In this document: positions 9,001 to 10,389 of the stretch, piece by piece | Layout: every line of letters starts with the position of its first letter | Position numbering within the stretch: the first letter of the stretch is position 1 | Assembly (NCBI GenBank): GCA_905210525.1 | Contig: CAJLXE010000043.1 | Location: 1-10,389, forward strand | Length of the DNA stretch: 10,389 nt | Source of the DNA: an uncultured Clostridia bacterium | Lineage (GTDB): Bacteria; Bacillota; Clostridia; HGM11327 | Direction: 5' to 3' | Position numbers and translations under genes: made by a program | Notes under the pieces: model-generated | What the model was told of the DNA's origin: nothing | The model's database searches: none | Seen by the model: the letters and a program-made list of their open reading frames with translations, nothing else

Positions 9001-9778
9001 TTTTATATTCGCTTGAGCCTGCTATATATATCGAAATGCAGTCAAACTCACCGCCGTTCAGAACAGCATTGCCGCCTGTGATAAAAAATTTAAGCGTGCC
9101 GAAGCTGCCTCCGTCTATTTTTACTGTGCCGTTGTCAAGATGCCAGTCGCCTGCCGAAGCATGGTTTCCGCCGGTAAATGTGACCGTATTATCTGAAGAA
9201 TTCATACTGAGCGCTTGCACAGAGCCGCCGGAAACAACGGCAGAAATTTCTTCATCGGAAGTAATTGCCAGTCTTTCCACCACTCCGCCTGTAATATTCA
9301 CCGTATCGGCATAAAGATCTACATCGATATCCCCTATCGTGCCGCCATTCACTGTCAGCCCGCCGCCGGAAACCGAAAGCTGTTCGATATTGCCGTTTCC
9401 TATAACAGTCAGCTTGCCCGGTGTACAGCCGATCGGTTCTTCCTCCGGATCGTCAAATATCAATTTGCCTACGCATACCCAATCGATACTTTTGCCGTTC
9501 AGATCCAATGTAAAATTGCCGGTAACAGGGCTGTATTTTTCTAATTCCTGTTCCGCCGTCACATCGGTCAGCAGTTTAAGCGTACTGCCTTCATGCTCAT
9601 TGGCATATGCGACCGCAAGCTCGTATGTATCGAATCCCGCCGTCACGCCGCCAACCGTAACATATGCCGCATTGCCGGTATTTTCCGCAAATACCGACGT
9701 CGGCATCATGGAAAACACCATAACGAACGTAAGCAGTACGGAAAGTATCCGCTTTTCGAGTGTAATTTTTGTGTTCAT
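3020..9778 (-). CDS. Giant secreted multi-modular beta-helix/Ig-like repeat protein, C-terminally truncated
   Basis: A 2252-residue exported protein. Residues 1-31 are a classic Gram-positive signal peptide (charged MNTKITLEKR, hydrophobic core, cleavage likely after VFA). Seven homologous modules follow at about 38-296, 335-538, 562-722, 764-1000, 1260-1453, 1474-1670 and 1795-2038. Each has a strand pair leading to a (T/K)LxLL-D motif, a DLNGK-like motif, short GG-turn rungs such as LYGGSFN typical of right-handed parallel beta-helices, and an LL-x-GYxF-D ending. Cys/His-rich segments (H-x-H, CxxC) follow the modules. Ig-like domains lie at about 1060-1165, 1166-1239, 1671-1774, 2062-2136 and 2137-2218. 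Residues 2219-2240 begin a further Ig-like domain that is cut short. No LPXTG, SLH, dockerin or C-terminal membrane segment is seen. AAAGGAG (9786-9792) supports the start and overlaps the stop of the upstream gene, so the two are co-transcribed. A surface, adhesion or glycan-binding role is plausible, but no catalytic site is recognisable. Confidence 0.9.
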   Translation of the reverse strand: MNTKITLEKRILSVLLTFVMVFSMMPTSVFAENTGNAAYVTVGGVTAGFDTYELAVAYANEHEGSTLKLLTDVTAEQELEKYSPVTGNFTLDLNGKSIDWVCVGKLIFDDPEEEPIGCTPGKLTVIGNGNIEQLSVSGGGLTVNGGTIGDIDVDLYADTVNITGGVVERLAITSDEEISAVVSGGSVQALSMNSSDNTVTFTGGNHASAGDWHLDNGTVKIDGGSFGTLKFFITGGNAVLNGGEFDCISIYIAGSSEYKNPPLGKLLGVGCAFFDANGNIVDADTYTLKNVTVISGHEHKYVNGKCSECGAMCSHEGSVDLGSGVCFACKVQFEAAVEYKDGTMNYFESFASALDSVPSNMEETVTVLLLKDFLNIENNLYLNRNNNIRLDLNDKLISGFGSIIVQNKSSLILTGGALDFSFTVEAAGGALTVDETCGIIGKINVTSADSEVSIKGGSVWKLSLNFTDTASLKNVNLSGGTYQTIEFSGGSKVTITDLLEPGYAFCDNEGILTGTAGDLVRYGIVAEAATNFAKFSVVPCNHTDADDVMGMCRYCGKLYEAKAVDKDGSVRYIEKLQNTDFANGDIIVLLRDMSDYQCIPEGSCIIDLNGYCLGFLSFLIDGTVTLKGSGTVKMMTLGYGEKKGTLIIDEAQGQTITVNNLYVNNTANTKLTGGTFKHIEISAKGLTVGDLLADGYSFFDDDLAEPFYTGNTTSIKGNYNIKPHSHHFSVNIEGETQCLCGLICNHEIIGENGKCSLCEQQIYVAVLIKADGTKTNYESFTDAWTAAVENIGSTLKLLSDTDLGGDSEILVLESGKFTFDLGGFAVTASTSERLLEVGGMAEIVIKNGELKNTYSASGDGQAFKSSANAIIQKGGTVTLDGVKLTGGNGTGGEAGGYVQSYAIIMYNGSLTVTDCELNGAISVFKISNGDMPVLGIKSTVLHNGISYACMGAEKDFDAVKNFFAEGGMLFDGNGKYIDITEDGYWTVNENEYFTAIIFSCEEESSVKQHEHSFADGVCSDCDYHCPHDSGKNDREASYFEKAVCSVCHGEYGDTLPDITMPTGEIRIKERTWWQSLLNTVSFGLFYNETVTAEITGTDDSGIDVVIGYLISDAALTEEEVKKSDFMDYTGPIALSDEGQYVIYVRVTDWAGNISYASTDGFEIDKTAPVIEGMVNGKHYEFCVETYVNVIEENIDKVTLNGYETFLDNSGRLRIRGNSKEQTLVVTDKAGNTTTVYIKVHPEHSFDEETLACSRCGINAVAKLTADGFTKYFASVSSAISNGTAYKRNNVVVTMLRDVTYRDIGTFESYITLAGRTSITLDLNGHTLYSAKFSIDVNYTGTVKVVSTGSAGKFLASVTLESPNSTLIIGDGVSNINSVTHYSGTLEIYSGRCAQLFVKTLGKYKTKLYGGSFNYINIVSGGLTCADLLAPEYRYKGIVYEDAKVNELKNVEVVSCAHDTLDESGCCTDCGYDLVAVVEMDGVSKNFESLEEAIRYAEENDGSTVKLCKNIVLDGTAAGSLFENGYICFAGGTYTLDLAGKTLTMNDTELYGMAVMNGCNLTITDSVGGGKIKGATGDEALEARADGRLIVTGGDFTELGVLVAYSRDSLTLYGGSFNKIRSYTNNTSDSPFNYLADGYAFMLGTGKYANDGDVNIGTGTDCWINGVTVVEAPLAITADGKPVDLNFYLTSSDDDKYTRIRISCIGEGIGKTVIIILEKADGTEAERRQLSATDIIFAEFSLKNFTVADSGQYRIKVELDGYILCSDTFTVTVSECGHPGYEDDTHKCVQCDCTLEAVIVNGGKITGYTSVADAVQAAQTEANKGCTLRLLTDLTDKLRIRSGAFTLDATGYTVGVVNVANGAELTIIGGTVNGNTICAKGGKLIAYSTTFKGTVNCTGEGDFTDTTFENSVTGRSVFVLKSCNVKADLNANGTVTLTGGTVTGTITVNMDGSLKIENGNFGAVIAKSGGELNIYGGSFKSVGANSGSTLTIYGGFFSEITVGGKKLIECLGEGLAFKDTNNEEIIDGRVSIAGNVEVVKHTHSCVWKTSTHEKLCGCGFVEQTDTKAPVFGGIEDGGEYYGDKELTVTDDNEFTLTVDGKSVTLKNGKYTLIPDNARHTLVATDIAGNSTMVTIMTYKVYNVTKPTGVGYLLVGMPTAMHNQTYLFSLIIDEGYSMVPGIFRALVNGSVIEQGSNGFYCINNVSGDLVIEVEGVADITPPEAEITIDTNKFRSFMNAVTKVLLMNNKDRSVN
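3665..9667 (-). repeat. Seven diverged modules of about 160-260 codons inside the giant gene
   Basis: Modules map at about 8891-9667, 8165-8776, 7613-8095, 6779-7489, 5420-6001, 4769-5359 and 3665-4396. Three anchors recur in order. The first is an opening AAVEYKDGT/VAVVEMDGV-like strand followed by a FESF/FESL helix start. The second is DLNGK at residues 91, 391 (DLNDK), 607, 820 (DLGGF), 1321, 1536 (DLAGK) and 1847 (DATGY). The third is the closing LLADGYSFFD-like motif near 266, 498, 691, 963, 1427, 1633 and 2009. The copies are diverged at protein level and are not near-identical DNA repeats, so the duplications are old. A recurring short DNA echo, CTGCCGCCGTA, encodes the YGG turn. Confidence 0.8.
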
Positions 9779-9790
9779 CTCGTTACTCCT

Positions 9791-10144
9791 TTACACGCAT
9801 TTTGCGATTGCCGCAGAAAGAATCTGCGGAGAAACAGGCTTTTTATGAAAATACGCACAGCCGAGCCTGTAAGACTGCACGCCGAATCCGTTATCATCCG
9901 AAAACCACAGCACCGGAACATTTTTGCAAACGCTTCTCGCTGCAATCACGCCCTCCATACCGTCCGCTCCGTCCATTGCTATCACAATGCAATCCGGCGG
10001 ACTTTCCGAAAGCTCTGCTATAAAGCTGTCATAATCATGATGTCCGTTTATCCCGATTTTGCGATAACACAAATCCGGCATAGCGGCAAACGCTCTTGCA
10101 AATTCATCCTTGTCCGATTCCGTTCCGTATAAAATCAACCTCAT
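9791..10144 (-). CDS. Stand-alone degenerate response-regulator receiver (CheY-like) protein
   Basis: A 117-residue cytoplasmic protein with the length and pattern of a lone receiver domain and no DNA-binding or output domain. The first strand is MRLILYGTES, where the usual acidic pair is missing or displaced (D11, D13). A DCIVIAMDGADGMEG block (51-65) matches the D-x-x-MPGMDG phosphorylation loop, with D58 as the likely phospho-acceptor and one residue fewer than usual. A Ser (82, WFSDD) stands where receivers have Thr/Ser, and FHKKPVS (99-105) carries the conserved Lys-Pro. The start is fixed by AAGGAGGT (10150-10157) 5 bases before the ATG. Twelve bases separate it from the giant gene, whose ribosome binding site overlaps this stop codon. 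It may sense or titrate a signal, or be a phosphorylation-independent pseudo-receiver. No histidine kinase is in the window. Confidence 0.75.
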   Translation of the reverse strand: MRLILYGTESDKDEFARAFAAMPDLCYRKIGINGHHDYDSFIAELSESPPDCIVIAMDGADGMEGVIAARSVCKNVPVLWFSDDNGFGVQSYRLGCAYFHKKPVSPQILSAAIAKCV

Positions 10145-10180
10145 ATGGCACCTCCTTCACAGATATAAACATACGTGCAT

Positions 10181-10209
10181 ATCATAACTTATTATGACTA
10201 AAATAACAA
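10181..10209 (-). promoter_or_regulatory. Promoter of the receiver/giant-protein operon
   Basis: Read on the minus strand, TTGTTA (10209-10204) and TATGAT (10186-10181) are separated by exactly 17 bases. Transcription would start near 10174, leaving a leader of about 30 bases that includes the strong ribosome binding site at 10150-10157. The -35 box is imperfect, which suits an activated promoter. Confidence 0.7.
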
Positions 10210-10216
10210 GTAGTTT

Positions 10217-10248
10217 GGCACAAACGGTCAAAAAACGACACAAGCGGT
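10217..10248 (-). promoter_or_regulatory. Direct-repeat operator upstream of the -35 box, LytTR-site-like
   Basis: On the minus strand ACCGCTTGTGTC (10248-10237) is followed by ACCGTTTGTGCC (10228-10217): 12 bases with 2 mismatches, same orientation, 20 bases apart start to start. The core ACCGTTTGT fits the published LytTR consensus [TA][AC][CA]GTTN[AG][TG] at all nine positions; the other copy has one mismatch. The promoter-proximal copy ends 7 bases from the -35 box, a normal activator position. LytTR sites usually have 12-13 bases between copies; here the gap is 11. Binding by such a regulator is an inference. Confidence 0.5.
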
Positions 10249-10310
10249 AATCATTTACGGGAGGGCTTCTTTTTTTCATAATTGTATGACGAAAACATAA
10301 TTTTCGGTTG

Positions 10311-10340
10311 TTGATTCGGAAGGTAGAATTGTGATATAAT
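10311..10340 (+). promoter_or_regulatory. Divergent plus-strand promoter leading out of the window
   Basis: TTGATT (10311-10316) and a perfect TATAAT (10335-10340) are separated by 18 bases, in the opposite direction to the receiver operon. No gene start with a ribosome binding site is visible in the remaining 49 bases, so the target lies beyond the right edge. Confidence 0.65.
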
Positions 10341-10353
10341 AAATACATCTTTG

Positions 10354-10373
10354 TTTTTGCCGTAAGGCAAAAA
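10354..10373 (+). repeat. Short hairpin in the leader of the outgoing transcript
   Basis: TTTTTGCC, loop GTAA, GGCAAAAA: a perfect 8-bp stem just after the expected start of the divergent transcript. It has no T-tract and is not a clear terminator. It may stabilise the 5' end of the transcript or be a dispersed palindrome; nothing more can be said from the sequence. Confidence 0.4.
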
Positions 10374-10389
10374 CGTAACGGTTAAATGC

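Noticed and set aside
3425..9544. Many long plus-strand open frames opposite the giant gene (for example 3425-4120, 7607-8518, 8913-9314)
   Set aside because: They lack ribosome binding sites, overlap one another in several frames, and their composition is that expected opposite a Gly/Thr/Asn-rich repetitive gene.
3020..9778. Calling the giant protein a pectate lyase or other polysaccharide-degrading enzyme
   Set aside because: Only a beta-helix-like repeat pattern is visible. No catalytic motif was recognised and the fold alone does not imply activity.
10157..10348. Minus-strand open frame of 63 codons upstream of the receiver gene
   Set aside because: No ribosome binding site precedes its ATG. 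It runs straight through the inferred promoter and operator of the receiver operon.
1..10389. CRISPR array, tRNA, rRNA, insertion sequence or attachment site
   Set aside because: No regularly spaced identical repeats, cloverleaf, rRNA-like sequence, transposase or integrase was seen on either strand.

Overview
The window looks like chromosomal DNA of a gut-type member of the Clostridia (Oscillospiraceae/Ruminococcus-like). This is an inference from strong AGGAGG-type ribosome binding sites, clean TTGACT/TATAAT-type promoters, a DUF6323-DUF6179 gene pair, and a very large secreted protein whose signal peptide and Cys/His-punctuated modules resemble surface proteins of that group. No phage, transposase, CRISPR array, rRNA or tRNA was found.

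Left part, plus strand. A 275-residue TIM-barrel sugar phosphate isomerase/epimerase (80-907) ends at a strong intrinsic terminator (947-986). A textbook promoter (1033-1061) then drives two translationally overlapping genes, 1109-1600 and 1593-2885. I recognise them from memory as DUF6323 and DUF6179 family proteins, both of unknown function.

Middle. The plus-strand operon converges with the minus-strand giant gene across about 135 bp (2886-3019) that is almost entirely inverted repeats. This stretch probably serves as a two-way terminator and may be a dispersed repeat.

Right part, minus strand. A promoter (10181-10209), preceded by two direct repeats resembling LytTR-type regulator sites, drives a two-gene operon. 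The first gene encodes a small degenerate receiver-like protein (10144-9791). Twelve bases later comes a 2252-residue secreted protein (9778-3020). The giant protein has a signal peptide and seven recurrent beta-helix-like modules. Cys/His-rich linkers follow the modules, and Ig-like domains are interspersed. It ends in the first few residues of another Ig-like domain, with no recognisable wall anchor, as if its 3' end had been lost. A divergent plus-strand promoter (10311-10340) points out of the right edge.

The most notable unit is the right-hand operon: a regulator-like gene coupled to a giant modular exported protein, under a promoter with a plausible two-component operator.
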